Origin: Nannocystis sp. RBIL2 | GTDB lineage: Bacteria > Myxococcota_A > Polyangia > Nannocystales > Nannocystaceae | NCBI RefSeq assembly: GCF_026626745.1 | Contig: NZ_JAPNJW010000001.1 | Coordinates: forward strand, 1,828,001 to 1,892,000 | Reading direction: 5' to 3' | DNA length: 64,000 nt | Shown here: positions 27,089-35,059 of the stretch, in pieces | Position numbering within the stretch: position 1 is the stretch's first letter | Layout: each line of letters begins with the position of its first letter | Position numbers and translations under genes: made by a program | The notes under the pieces: model-generated | What the model was told of the DNA's origin: nothing | The model's database searches: none | Seen by the model: the letters and a program-made list of their open reading frames with translations, nothing else

Positions 27089-30081
27089 GCCTGGGCACGG
27101 ACACGCTGCTCGAGCTCGTCGAGGGCCGCGCCGCCGCGGCCACGCGCGCGCGCGTGGAGGCTCACGCCTCGCGCTGCGAGGCCTGCCGCCAGCTGCTCTC
27201 GGAGCTGGCCAGCGACGCCACCGAGGCGCCCACGCACGACCGCGGCGCGCCGACGCGCACGCCCGGAGCCGACGACACGGACCCCGGCGAGCTCGACCTG
27301 CCGCTGCAGCCCGGGGCCCGCCTCGGCCGCTACGTCGTCATGTCGCTGCTCGGCGCCGGCGGCATGGGGGTCGTCTACGCCGCGCACGACCCCGAGCTGG
27401 GCCGGCCCGTCGCGCTCAAGCTGTTGCGCCCGCACCCCGCCGGCCCGCGCCGCGAGCTCGAGGATCGCCTGCGCCGCGAGGCCCAGGCCATGGCCCGCCT
27501 GTCGCACCCCAACGTCGCCGCGATCCACGACGTCGGCCAGATCGGCGACCGGATCTTCATCGCCATGGAGCTGATCCGCGGCCAGACTCTGGCGGCCTGG
27601 CTACGCGCCGCCCCGCGAGCGCGCCGCGACGTCCTGGCCCGCTTCCTGCTCGCCGGGCGCGGCCTGGCTGCCGCGCACGCGGCCGGCCTGGTCCACCGCG
27701 ACTTCAAGCCCGAGAACGTGCTCGTCAGCGACGACGGCCACGTCCGCGTGGTCGACTTCGGCCTCGCGCGCGCCAGCGGCGACGAGCCGCTCACGATCAC
27801 AGCGGCGTCGGGCACCGGCAGCGAGCAGCTCGCCGATCTGACCGCGACCGGGGCGGTGCTCGGCACCCCGATCTACATGGCCCCGGAGCAGCACGAGGGC
27901 CGTCCGGCCGAGGCGCGCTCGGATCAGTTCAGCTTCTGCGTCGCGCTGTACACCGCGCTCTACGGCCAGCGCCCGTTCGCCGGCGACACCCTCGAGTCGC
28001 TGGCGCTCGCGGTGCGCGACGGTCGACTGACCTCCGCGCCCCGCGACGCCCGTGTGCCCCGGCGCCTGCGACGGGCCCTGCTGCGCGGTCTGTCGGTCGC
28101 GCCCGCCGATCGATTCCCGACCATGGACGCCCTGCTGGCCGCCCTCGCGCGCGACCCTTGGCGGCGCCTGGGCGCGGCCGCCCTGCTCGTCGGCGCCGGC
28201 GCGCTGGCGGCCGGCCTCGTGTACGCCGCGACCGCCGAGCCCGCGCTGTGCCGCGGCGCCGCGCGCCACCTCGAGGGCGTGTGGGACGGCGAGCGCCGCG
28301 AGCAGGTGACCCGCGCCCTGACCTCGGCCGGGGCCCCGCCGGCCGCCGTGGCCCGGCTCGCGGGCAGCCTCGACGACTACGCCGCGCGCTGGGTGGCGAT
28401 GCGCACCGAGGCGTGCGAGGCCACCTGGCTGCACGGCGAGCAGACCGAGGCCCTGCTCGGCCTGCGCACCTCCTGCCTCGACGCCCGCCTGCGCGAGCTG
28501 CAGGCCCTCGGCGAGCGCCTCGCAGGCGCCGATCGCCCGACCGCCGAGCAGGCCGTCCGCGCCGCCCAGCGCCTGTCCGACCTCGAGGCCTGCGCCGACG
28601 TCGAGGCCCTCACCGCCCCCGTGCGCCCGCCCGCCGATCCGCAGACCCGCCAGCAGGTCGAGGCCCTGCGCGCCCGCCTGGCCGAAGCCAAGGCCGCCTG
28701 GGACGCCGGCCGCTACCGCGACGGCCTCGCCCACGCGCGCGCCCTGATCCCCGAGGCGCGCGCCCTCGGCTACCGCCCGCTCCTCGCCGAGGCGCTGTAT
28801 CTCGAGGGCCTCCTCGCCGACGACCTCGGCCAGTTCGACGTCGCCGCGCGCTCGCTCGAGGCCGCGATCTGGGCGGCCGAGGCCAGCCGCCACGACGTGG
28901 TGATGGCCAATGCGCTCACCGATCTGATGTGGATCCGGGCGATCGAGCAGGCCGACTACGATGATTTGCCCGCGCTCGAGGCCCGCCTGACCGCCGCGCT
29001 CGAGCGGCTCGGCCGCCTGCCCGCGCGTGAGGCCACCTTCCTGTCGATGCGCGGCCGCGTCGCCCTCGAGCGCGGCGACCTCGACGCCGCCGACGCCGAC
29101 CTGCAGCAGGCCCTGGCGATCCGCGAACATCGCTTCGGCCCCGACGATCTGCGCACCCTCGAGATCGTCTTCTACCTCGCCGGCGTCGCCCTCCAGCGCG
29201 CCGACGGCGAGCGCGCCCTGCCCCTGCTCGAGCGCGCCCTGGCCGGTCAGCGGCGGGTCTACGGCGACGAGCACCCCGAGGTCGCCTTCACCGTCGAGAC
29301 CCTCGGCGCCGCGCTCTACGCCCTGCACCGCTACGACGAGGCCGAAGCCGCCTACGAGCGGGCCCTCGCCACCTACCAGCGCGCCCTCGGCCCCGATCAT
29401 CACCGGATCGCCACAGTCCTGCACAACCTCGGCCAGGTCCACGCCTGGCAGGGCCGCGAGCAGGACGAGCTCGATCGCATGCGCCAGGCCGCGAGCCTGA
29501 GCGAGCGCGAGCTCGGCCCGCAGCACCCGCACACCGGCGACGTCCTGGCCGGCCTGGCCGGCGCGCTGTCGCGGGCCGGTCGCCACGGCGAGGCCGAGGC
29601 GATGTACCGCCGGGCCCTCGCGGCGCTGCGCACCAGCGTCGACCCCGAGCACTACTGGATCGGCGACGCCCTGTTCGGCCTGGGCGAGCTCGAGGTCGAG
29701 CTCGGCCGCTACGAGGACGCCCGGCGCTCGATCACCCAGAGCCTGGCGATCTCCCGCAAGGCCCGCGGCGACGGCTACGACGGCGCCGACGAGCTGCGCG
29801 TGCTCGGCGACATCGAGTACCGCCTCGGCCGGCCCGAGCGCTCGGCCGAGCTGCTCGCGCAGGCGGTCGCAGTGCAGGACCCGAGCGCCGACCCGGGCCT
29901 CGTCGCCTGGACCCGCGGCCTGCTGGCGCGCGCCCTGTACGACGCCGACCGCGACCGCCCGCGCGCCCTGACCCTCCTCGACGAGGCCTGGCGCCACATC
30001 CGCGCCGACGAGCGAATGGAAGAGGAGCGCGCGACCCTCGAGCAGTGGATGAAAGCCCGCGGCCTGCGCCCGCCGAGCTGA
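27064..30081 (+). CDS. zinc-finger Ser/Thr kinase with TPR repeats
   Basis: A 1005-aa membrane protein. Residues 9-41 carry a zf-HC2-like finger (Cys9, then HASRCEAC at 34-41), the kind found in anti-sigma factors. The kinase domain is at about 88-365: glycine loop LLGAGGMGVVY, Lys119, HRDFKPEN (211-218), DFG (231-233). A transmembrane span (ALLVGAGALAAGLVYAAT, near 380) leads to a 600-residue half with several TPR units (e.g. ALAIREHRFGPDDLRTLEIV, ALATYQRALGPDHHRIATVL, repeated about every 42 residues). It is divergent from a sigma-factor gene. I infer that the finger binds the sigma factor and that phosphorylation or TPR-bound signals control release. Confidence 0.93.
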   Translation: MPSSPQSACLGTDTLLELVEGRAAAATRARVEAHASRCEACRQLLSELASDATEAPTHDRGAPTRTPGADDTDPGELDLPLQPGARLGRYVVMSLLGAGGMGVVYAAHDPELGRPVALKLLRPHPAGPRRELEDRLRREAQAMARLSHPNVAAIHDVGQIGDRIFIAMELIRGQTLAAWLRAAPRARRDVLARFLLAGRGLAAAHAAGLVHRDFKPENVLVSDDGHVRVVDFGLARASGDEPLTITAASGTGSEQLADLTATGAVLGTPIYMAPEQHEGRPAEARSDQFSFCVALYTALYGQRPFAGDTLESLALAVRDGRLTSAPRDARVPRRLRRALLRGLSVAPADRFPTMDALLAALARDPWRRLGAAALLVGAGALAAGLVYAATAEPALCRGAARHLEGVWDGERREQVTRALTSAGAPPAAVARLAGSLDDYAARWVAMRTEACEATWLHGEQTEALLGLRTSCLDARLRELQALGERLAGADRPTAEQAVRAAQRLSDLEACADVEALTAPVRPPADPQTRQQVEALRARLAEAKAAWDAGRYRDGLAHARALIPEARALGYRPLLAEALYLEGLLADDLGQFDVAARSLEAAIWAAEASRHDVVMANALTDLMWIRAIEQADYDDLPALEARLTAALERLGRLPAREATFLSMRGRVALERGDLDAADADLQQALAIREHRFGPDDLRTLEIVFYLAGVALQRADGERALPLLERALAGQRRVYGDEHPEVAFTVETLGAALYALHRYDEAEAAYERALATYQRALGPDHHRIATVLHNLGQVHAWQGREQDELDRMRQAASLSERELGPQHPHTGDVLAGLAGALSRAGRHGEAEAMYRRALAALRTSVDPEHYWIGDALFGLGELEVELGRYEDARRSITQSLAISRKARGDGYDGADELRVLGDIEYRLGRPERSAELLAQAVAVQDPSADPGLVAWTRGLLARALYDADRDRPRALTLLDEAWRHIRADERMEEERATLEQWMKARGLRPPS

Positions 30082-30501
30082 CGCGCGCTCTGCCGCGCAC
30101 CCGCGAATGCCCGAGAGGACATGTTCGATGGGACATTCGCCGGCGACAGGCCGCGAGGCGCGGTCCTGCCATTGCCAGCAACACCGCCGCCTGCGAGACC
30201 GCCGCCTGAAGTGGGCCTGCCTGAAGCGCTTCATTTCATGAATGATCTTTGGGACATGTCCTGAAGACCACCCATGAAAATCTCGGGCGCGGCCGACCGC
30301 CGATACCCCGCGCCCCTCGACGGCGGCCATGGCCGAAGGACCGGTGGCCGCCGTGGCCAGCGACGCACCGTCGGCGGTGTCGTGAAAGCGTTCGCCCGTT
30401 CGCTGCATACCGTCGTGAGCTGGGTCGCCCGAAGCCGTATGGATGGCACGGACGGGAGGCTTGAAGCGGCGCCGGGCGCGGTCTAGACTGCGATCGAACC
30501 G
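30082..30501. other. intergenic region with palindromes
   Basis: About 420 bp after the TPR kinase. It holds the complex hairpin at 30103-30140, a single GGGACATGTCC palindrome at 30251-30261 and no convincing gene. Confidence 0.5.
30103..30140. repeat. palindrome array and hairpin after the TPR kinase
   Basis: Units with centres at 30107.5, 30121.5 and 30135.5 (14-bp steps) are enclosed by the outer arms GCGAATG/CATTCGC, so the whole 38 bp can fold on itself. It begins 22 bp after the kinase stop codon and may stabilise or end the transcript; there is no T-run. Confidence 0.65.
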
Positions 30502-31272
30502 ATGCTCGTCTGGTTGTTCTTCGTCACGTGGTCGAGCGCGCCGGGCGAGGTTTCGCCGGGCGCCCCCTCCCCGGCCGAGGCCGCGCCCACGACGGCCGAA
30601 GGCCAGGCTCGCGGTGAAGCGGTGGACCCGGAGCCTGCGCCGGTGGTCGAGTCGACGACGAGCGGCGAGCCCGTCGCTCCCGAGCAATCCGCGCAGACCC
30701 CCGAGCTCGCAGCACCGAGCGCGTTCGACGACGAAAAACCCGGTCCTGCCCGCCCCCCTCGCGCGCCTGAAGCGGCGGTCCTCACCGAGGGCTTTCGTCG
30801 AGCGGGCACCTATTTGCACGTCGCCCCCGGAATCTTGTCCTTCAACGTCCTCGATCCGCGGTACCGACAATACGCCTGGGGGATCGGCGGGGGGCGTTCG
30901 ATCAGCCGGGGCCGCCGATTCGCCGCACAATTGGGCGGTTTCTTCGAGCACCTCGCGGGCCCGCGCGATCCGGCGGTCGACCTGCTGCGCTTCGGCGGGG
31001 AGTTCCGGATCGGCGCAAGCAATGAACGAGTGTTCGGCTACGGCCTGGTGCGCACCGGGCTCGACCTCGCCGTGATCCCCAGGGACATGTTCGATCAGCC
31101 GGGCCGTCGAGCGGCGCTGTTCTTCCTGCTCTCGCTGGGAGCGGGGGTCCAGGGAGCTCTGGGACCACGGAAGCGGTTCTTGCTGGGCGTCGAGCCCGCG
31201 CTCGACTTCACCTGGCCCGGCGTGCTCATACTGTGTCGGACGCGAGCATTCCTCGGCTGGCGGTTCGGATAG
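30502..31272 (+). CDS. exported or membrane-anchored hypothetical protein with barrel-like C-terminus
   Basis: A 256-aa protein. A short hydrophobic N-terminus (MLVWLFFVTWSSA) could be a signal peptide; an 85-residue Pro/Ala/Glu-rich linker follows. The rest alternates polar and hydrophobic residues (GTYLHVAPGILSFNV, RRFAAQLGGFFEHL, GYGLVRTGLDLAVIP, FLLSLGAGVQGAL, FLLGVEPALDFTWPG) and ends in RAFLGWRFG, like a small outer-membrane beta-barrel protein. I do not recognise a family. The stop codon overlaps the ribosome binding site of the next lipoprotein gene, 10 bp downstream, so both are likely co-transcribed. Confidence 0.65.
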   Translation: MLVWLFFVTWSSAPGEVSPGAPSPAEAAPTTAEGQARGEAVDPEPAPVVESTTSGEPVAPEQSAQTPELAAPSAFDDEKPGPARPPRAPEAAVLTEGFRRAGTYLHVAPGILSFNVLDPRYRQYAWGIGGGRSISRGRRFAAQLGGFFEHLAGPRDPAVDLLRFGGEFRIGASNERVFGYGLVRTGLDLAVIPRDMFDQPGRRAALFFLLSLGAGVQGALGPRKRFLLGVEPALDFTWPGVLILCRTRAFLGWRFG

Positions 31273-31282
31273 GAGATCGACG

Positions 31283-31783
31283 ATGATCGGCAAGAACGGT
31301 GCGATCCATTCATGCGCGCTCCTCCTGGGCGCTCTCCTGAGCCTCGGCTGCGGTGACTCGGCAGCGAGCGATACCGACAGCGAGACCGGCGGTACGAGCG
31401 ACCCGGAGCCGCCGGTCGAGCTCGACGCCTCGGGCTGCCTCGACAAGTGCGTCAAGGACATCGACCCGTCCACCATTCGTCTCGTCGAGATCGATTGCGA
31501 CGTGTGCGACTACGATCCCACGGACGAGAGCTGTGGGGCGCTCGTCGCGTGCGTCGAGATCTGGGGCGAGTGGACGATCCCCGACGGCGAGGCGGCGTGC
31601 TTTCACTTCCGCTTCGACGACAACGCCTGGACCCCCGGGCCGCTCGACGACATGAGCCAGACCTGCATCGACCGCGGGAGCAACGGGGAGTTCGGCGTCC
31701 TCCGGCGAGACGAGGCGCCCGCCGGCACCGTGGTGGCAGTGTCGTGTGTGTGGGCGCCGGACCCTGCCACTGCCTGCCCCTGA
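31283..31783 (+). CDS. lipoprotein of unknown function
   Basis: A 166-aa lipoprotein: signal MIGKNGAIHSCALLLGALLS with lipobox LSLGC, then an Asp/Ser/Thr-rich linker typical of myxobacterial surface lipoproteins. The mature domain has eight cysteines in the pattern CLDKC, CDVCDY, SCGALVAC, CFHF, CIDR, CVWA, suggesting disulfides. An AGGAGA site lies 6 bp upstream of ATG 31283 and overlaps the previous stop codon. No family recognised. It faces the LysR gene, which ends 30 bp away on the other strand. Confidence 0.75.
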   Translation: MIGKNGAIHSCALLLGALLSLGCGDSAASDTDSETGGTSDPEPPVELDASGCLDKCVKDIDPSTIRLVEIDCDVCDYDPTDESCGALVACVEIWGEWTIPDGEAACFHFRFDDNAWTPGPLDDMSQTCIDRGSNGEFGVLRRDEAPAGTVVAVSCVWAPDPATACP

Positions 31784-31812
31784 AGGCGACGGCCGCCGGC
31801 GCAGCGAACCCT

Positions 31813-32691
31813 TCAAGCCCGCGCCCGCGTCGAACCTGTCCCCTGCGCCAGGTGCTTGCGCACGTGGGCCTCGAGCGCCGCCACCTCCGCGATCACCGGC
31901 GCCCGCTTGCGCTTTATCAAATGCACCTGAAGCCGCGGCAGATCGACCACCGGCACCGCGACCGTCCCTGGCGGCGTCGGGATGTATGCGTTGACCACAG
32001 TGAGGCCGAGGCCGAGCGACGCGTAGTGCGTCATCAGCTCCCAGCCGTCGACCTCGACCGCCACGTGCAGGTCGCCGCCGAGCGCCGCTGCCAGCGTCGC
32101 CCGGTGCGTGCGCCCCGGCGGCGGCAAGATCAGCGGCCGCCCGGCCAGCGCCCGCGCGCGGATGTGCCTGCGCTGCGCCAGCGGGTCGTGCTCCGGCACG
32201 ATCGCCACCTGCCCGACCTCGAGCACGCGCGTGCCGTCGAGCTCCGGGTCGGCCTCGAGCAGCGACGTGAGCCCGAGGTGGGCCCGGCCGCTGCGGACCG
32301 CCTCGACCGTCGCCGGTCGGTCCTCCGTGCGCAGCGACAGCGGCCCTGACCACCCGCGCAGCGCCCGGGCCAGCACGTAGAGCTGCAGCGCCCGGCCGGC
32401 GCTGACCACCGGCACCGTCGCCACCTTGCCGGCCGCGCGCGCCGCGAAGCGGTCGACCGCGCCCAGCACCTCGCGCGCCAGCACCTCGACCTCCTGCCCG
32501 CGCGGCGTCAGCCGCAGCGCCCGGCCCTCGAAGCGGTAGAGCGGCCCCGCCCACCCGGCCAGCTGCTTGACCTGGGTGTGCAGCGCCGGCTGCGACAGGT
32601 GCAGGCGCGCCGCCGCGGCCGTGAAGCCGCCGGTCTCGACCACGGCGAGGAAGGCGCGGAGCCAGTCGAGGCGGACCTGCGAGGTATCCAT
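31813..32691 (-). CDS. LysR-family transcriptional regulator
   Basis: A 292-aa regulator. The N-terminal helix-turn-helix is LDWLRAFLAVVETGGFTAAA and RLHLSQPALHTQVKQLAGW (residues 8-46), with the LTPRGQEV wing end. The C-terminal periplasmic-binding-like domain (about 92-285) contains AHLGLTSLLEADPELDGTRV, IVPEHDPLA and MTHYASLGLGLTVVNAYIP. LysR proteins bind a small ligand and usually control a divergent neighbour; here that is the HAD-like gene starting at 32782, 90 bp away. A palindrome pair of the window's repeat family lies in its last codons (31834-31853). Confidence 0.93.
   Translation of the reverse strand: MDTSQVRLDWLRAFLAVVETGGFTAAAARLHLSQPALHTQVKQLAGWAGPLYRFEGRALRLTPRGQEVEVLAREVLGAVDRFAARAAGKVATVPVVSAGRALQLYVLARALRGWSGPLSLRTEDRPATVEAVRSGRAHLGLTSLLEADPELDGTRVLEVGQVAIVPEHDPLAQRRHIRARALAGRPLILPPPGRTHRATLAAALGGDLHVAVEVDGWELMTHYASLGLGLTVVNAYIPTPPGTVAVPVVDLPRLQVHLIKRKRAPVIAEVAALEAHVRKHLAQGTGSTRARA
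31834..31853. repeat. palindrome pair at the 3' end of the LysR gene
   Basis: Cores ACCTGT and CCAGGT have centres at 31836.5 and 31850.5, 14 bp apart; the pairing is imperfect. The pair sits between two convergent genes, inside the last codons of the LysR gene. Confidence 0.4.
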
Positions 32692-32781
32692 TTCTTGAAT
32701 CTATCATCCAAAACCAATCGTGTACATGGATGCTACTGCGATGCACTCTCGGGGCGTACCAACCAAGGAGAGTTTATTTTT
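32692..32781. promoter_or_regulatory. divergent promoter region of LysR and HAD-like genes
   Basis: This 90-bp interval is markedly AT-richer than its surroundings (32693-32745) and has an AAGGAGA ribosome binding site at 32765-32771 before ATG 32782. It probably holds the LysR binding site; no T-N11-A site could be assigned with confidence. Confidence 0.45.
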
Positions 32782-33279
32782 ATGCATCGCATCGGCATCG
32801 ATATCGGCCGCGTCATCATCGGCCCGGTCGTCAACGGACGCGCGGACACCAGCTTCCTCGGCTCCGGCCACGAGGAGGCCATGCGCACCCCGCCGGCCCC
32901 CGGCGCCTTCGCCGGAGTGGCCGACCTGGTCATGCGCACCGGCGGCAACGCCTGGCTGGTGTCCAAGTGCGGCCCCGGCGTCCAGGCCAAGACGCGCGCC
33001 TGGCTGGCCCATCACCGCTTCTGGGACCAGACCGGCATGGACCCGTCGCACCTGCGCTTCTGCCTCGCGCGCCCCGACAAGGCCGTCCACGCGCGCAAGC
33101 TCCGGCTCACCGTCATGATCGACGATCGCCTCGACGTGCTCGAGCACCTGCGCGGGATCGTCGAGCACAAGCTGCTGTTCGGCGAGCAGAAGCGACCCGG
33201 CCCCCCGTGGACCACGCCGGTCCTCGACTGGGCCGCAGTGCGCGAGTGGGCCGCCCGCCAGTGGGCCTCCGCGGCCTGA
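32782..33279 (+). CDS. HAD-like hypothetical protein
   Basis: A 165-aa cytosolic protein. MHRIGIDIGRVIIGPV resembles HAD motif I with Asp7 as the potential nucleophile, but the second Asp of DxD is Gly9. Later parts fit a HAD-type core: GGNAWLVSKCGPGVQAKTRAWL at the motif II/III region and LTVMIDDRLDVLEHLRGI, a typical HAD motif IV with paired Asp. Such proteins may be nucleotidase-like. The missing second Asp argues for altered or lost phosphatase activity. Expression is probably controlled by the divergent LysR regulator. Start chosen by the AAGGAGA site and the conserved N-terminus. Confidence 0.7.
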   Translation: MHRIGIDIGRVIIGPVVNGRADTSFLGSGHEEAMRTPPAPGAFAGVADLVMRTGGNAWLVSKCGPGVQAKTRAWLAHHRFWDQTGMDPSHLRFCLARPDKAVHARKLRLTVMIDDRLDVLEHLRGIVEHKLLFGEQKRPGPPWTTPVLDWAAVREWAARQWASAA

Positions 33280-33315
33280 CGGCGACCGCCTGCGCGCTCC
33301 ATCCACGACCCCCAC

Positions 33316-33458
33316 GCCCTCGCGGCTGCGCGACCACGAGCTCCGTGCGTCGCCCGGCCGCGAGGTTTTTGCGCTCGCGGGGTCGATTCACCGCGCCCTC
33401 GCGGCCGCGCGACCACGAGACCCATGCGTCGCCCGGCCGCGAGGCTCCGCGCTCGCGC
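33316..33458. repeat. two-copy tandem repeat, 79-bp offset
   Basis: A stretch of about 64 bp starting GCCCTCGCGGC (33316) recurs at 33395 with few differences, including the common CGTCGCCCGGCCGCGAGG block. The region lies between the HAD-like gene and the propeller lipoprotein gene. Function unknown. Confidence 0.8.
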
Positions 33459-33537
33459 CGGAGGGCGATCCGTAAAATTTCTCCCTCGTGACGGAAGCCG
33501 TCGCGGACGGGCACGAGCCGCGTCGGAGGTGTTTCTC

Positions 33538-34848
33538 TTGCCTTACGCCCTGTCACCCGCGCTCCTCGTTCCGTCCCTGCTCGTCCTGTCCGCCTGCATC
33601 CCCTCGATCGTCGTCGGCGACAGCCCGCAGGACGAGACGACCGCCCATTCGTCCACCACGCCAGGCTCGACCACCGCACCGGACCTCCCCACGGGCGACC
33701 CGACCGACGGCAGCAGCACCGCGACCACCGGCACCACCGACGAGCCGGTCCCCGGCGTGTGCGGCGACGGGGTCGTCAATGCCGGCGAAGCCTGCGACGA
33801 CGGCGACGGTGAACCCAACGACGGCTGCGACGCCGCCTGCACTCGCAGCGGCGAAGTCGTGTGGACCGTCGAGCGCGACGGCGAGATCTTCGGCTTCGCC
33901 ATGGCCGCCGACGGCACGATCTACGTCAGCGGCATCGACCCCGAGGCCTTCCTCGCCGCCTTCGCCCCCGACGGCAGCGACCTGTGGCAGATCGACGTAG
34001 GAGGCATCGGCCCGCTGGCCATCGACGCGGCCGGCCAGATCTACATGCTGTCCAAGTTCTCCGGCGTCCTCGCGTTCGCCCCCGATTCCACCGCGTTGTG
34101 GCACGTGGGCCCCGACGGCGAGCTGACCCCGAACCCTCCGGTGGGCATCGACGTCGGCGACGACGCGCTCTACATCGCCAACTACGAGCCCGGCGCGCAG
34201 GAGCGAGTCGTCGTGCGCCGCCTCGACCCCGGCACCGGCGCGATCGTGTGGGAGGCCGTGACGCCCGAGGGCGAGGACGTCGACGCCCAAGATCTCGCAG
34301 TCGTCGGCGAGCGCATCTTCGTCGTCGGCAAGACCGCGAACGACGTCGACGGTCCGCGGCCGATGCTCGCCACGTTCGACACGGCCGGCGCCCTGCTCTC
34401 GCTCGAGCTCGACGAGCCGATCGACTCGCGGCGCTGGAACGCGCTCGACGGCCTGAGCAACGGCGACCTCGTGCTCGCCGGGCAGACCACGGAGCTCGGT
34501 CTCATCGTCCGGCGCCTCCACCCCGACCAGAGCGAACAGTGGTCCAACGCGGCCGCCGGCGTCCCGAACATCTGGACCCAGCGGGTGATCGCCGGACCCG
34601 GCGACCGGATCGCCGCCATCGGCAGCGACATCGGCAAGGACGGCGTCGGCGCAGTCAACCTCCACGACGGCGACGGCGCCCTGTTGTGGTCGTCGAAGTT
34701 CTCCAGCCCCGAGGAGGACGTGAACGAAGACCCCATCGGCGTCGGCTTCGGCCCCGGCGTCCTCGTCGCCGGCGGCAACATCTGGACAGAGCATGAAAAC
34801 AACAACATCACCACCACATGGTGGCTCCGCGGCTTCGCCCTCGATTGA
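33538..34848 (+). CDS. lipoprotein with one DUF4215 repeat and a beta-propeller
   Basis: A 436-aa surface lipoprotein. The TTG at 33538 is the best start: a GGAGGT site lies 7 bp upstream, and the product opens with a lipoprotein signal (LPYALSPALLVPSLLVLSAC). A Ser/Thr/Asp linker is followed by one DUF4215 repeat (CGDGVVNAGEACDDGDGE ... CDAACTR, near residues 78-107). The remaining 330 residues are PQQ/WD-like blades (VVWTVERDGEIFGFAMAADG, LWQIDVGGIGPLAIDAAGQI, IVWEAVTPEGEDVDAQDLAV). I infer a surface-exposed binding protein. DUF4215 links it to the large lipoproteins at 41.5-52.7 kb. It converges with the BNR/ferritin-like gene. Confidence 0.85.
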   Translation: MPYALSPALLVPSLLVLSACIPSIVVGDSPQDETTAHSSTTPGSTTAPDLPTGDPTDGSSTATTGTTDEPVPGVCGDGVVNAGEACDDGDGEPNDGCDAACTRSGEVVWTVERDGEIFGFAMAADGTIYVSGIDPEAFLAAFAPDGSDLWQIDVGGIGPLAIDAAGQIYMLSKFSGVLAFAPDSTALWHVGPDGELTPNPPVGIDVGDDALYIANYEPGAQERVVVRRLDPGTGAIVWEAVTPEGEDVDAQDLAVVGERIFVVGKTANDVDGPRPMLATFDTAGALLSLELDEPIDSRRWNALDGLSNGDLVLAGQTTELGLIVRRLHPDQSEQWSNAAAGVPNIWTQRVIAGPGDRIAAIGSDIGKDGVGAVNLHDGDGALLWSSKFSSPEEDVNEDPIGVGFGPGVLVAGGNIWTEHENNNITTTWWLRGFALD

Positions 34849-35059
34849 GCGCGCCGAAGAACCCGCACCGTCACGACCTCGCCGCTGCGAACGCCAGGGA
34901 ATCACACGATCCCGCGGCGAACCATCACTCGAACCCGGACGCGCGCCGCCGGTGAATCCCTCGTCCCCGTGGGCGACGCGCGTCACGAGCGACCCCCTCG
35001 ATCGAGCGCGCCTCCCTCTTCTTCCGCGGGCCACCGCGCATCGCTATCGAAGCCGTTGA

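Noticed and set aside
30274..30486. 70-codon ORF upstream of the barrel-like protein
   Set aside because: Arg/Gly-rich product of the kind given by random frames in GC-rich DNA, no motif.
27601..31476. Very long open frame (about 1290 codons) on the minus strand opposite the TPR kinase
   Set aside because: It is antisense to a gene with clear kinase and TPR motifs; high GC at third positions removes stop codons on the other strand. No motif is visible in the translated product.
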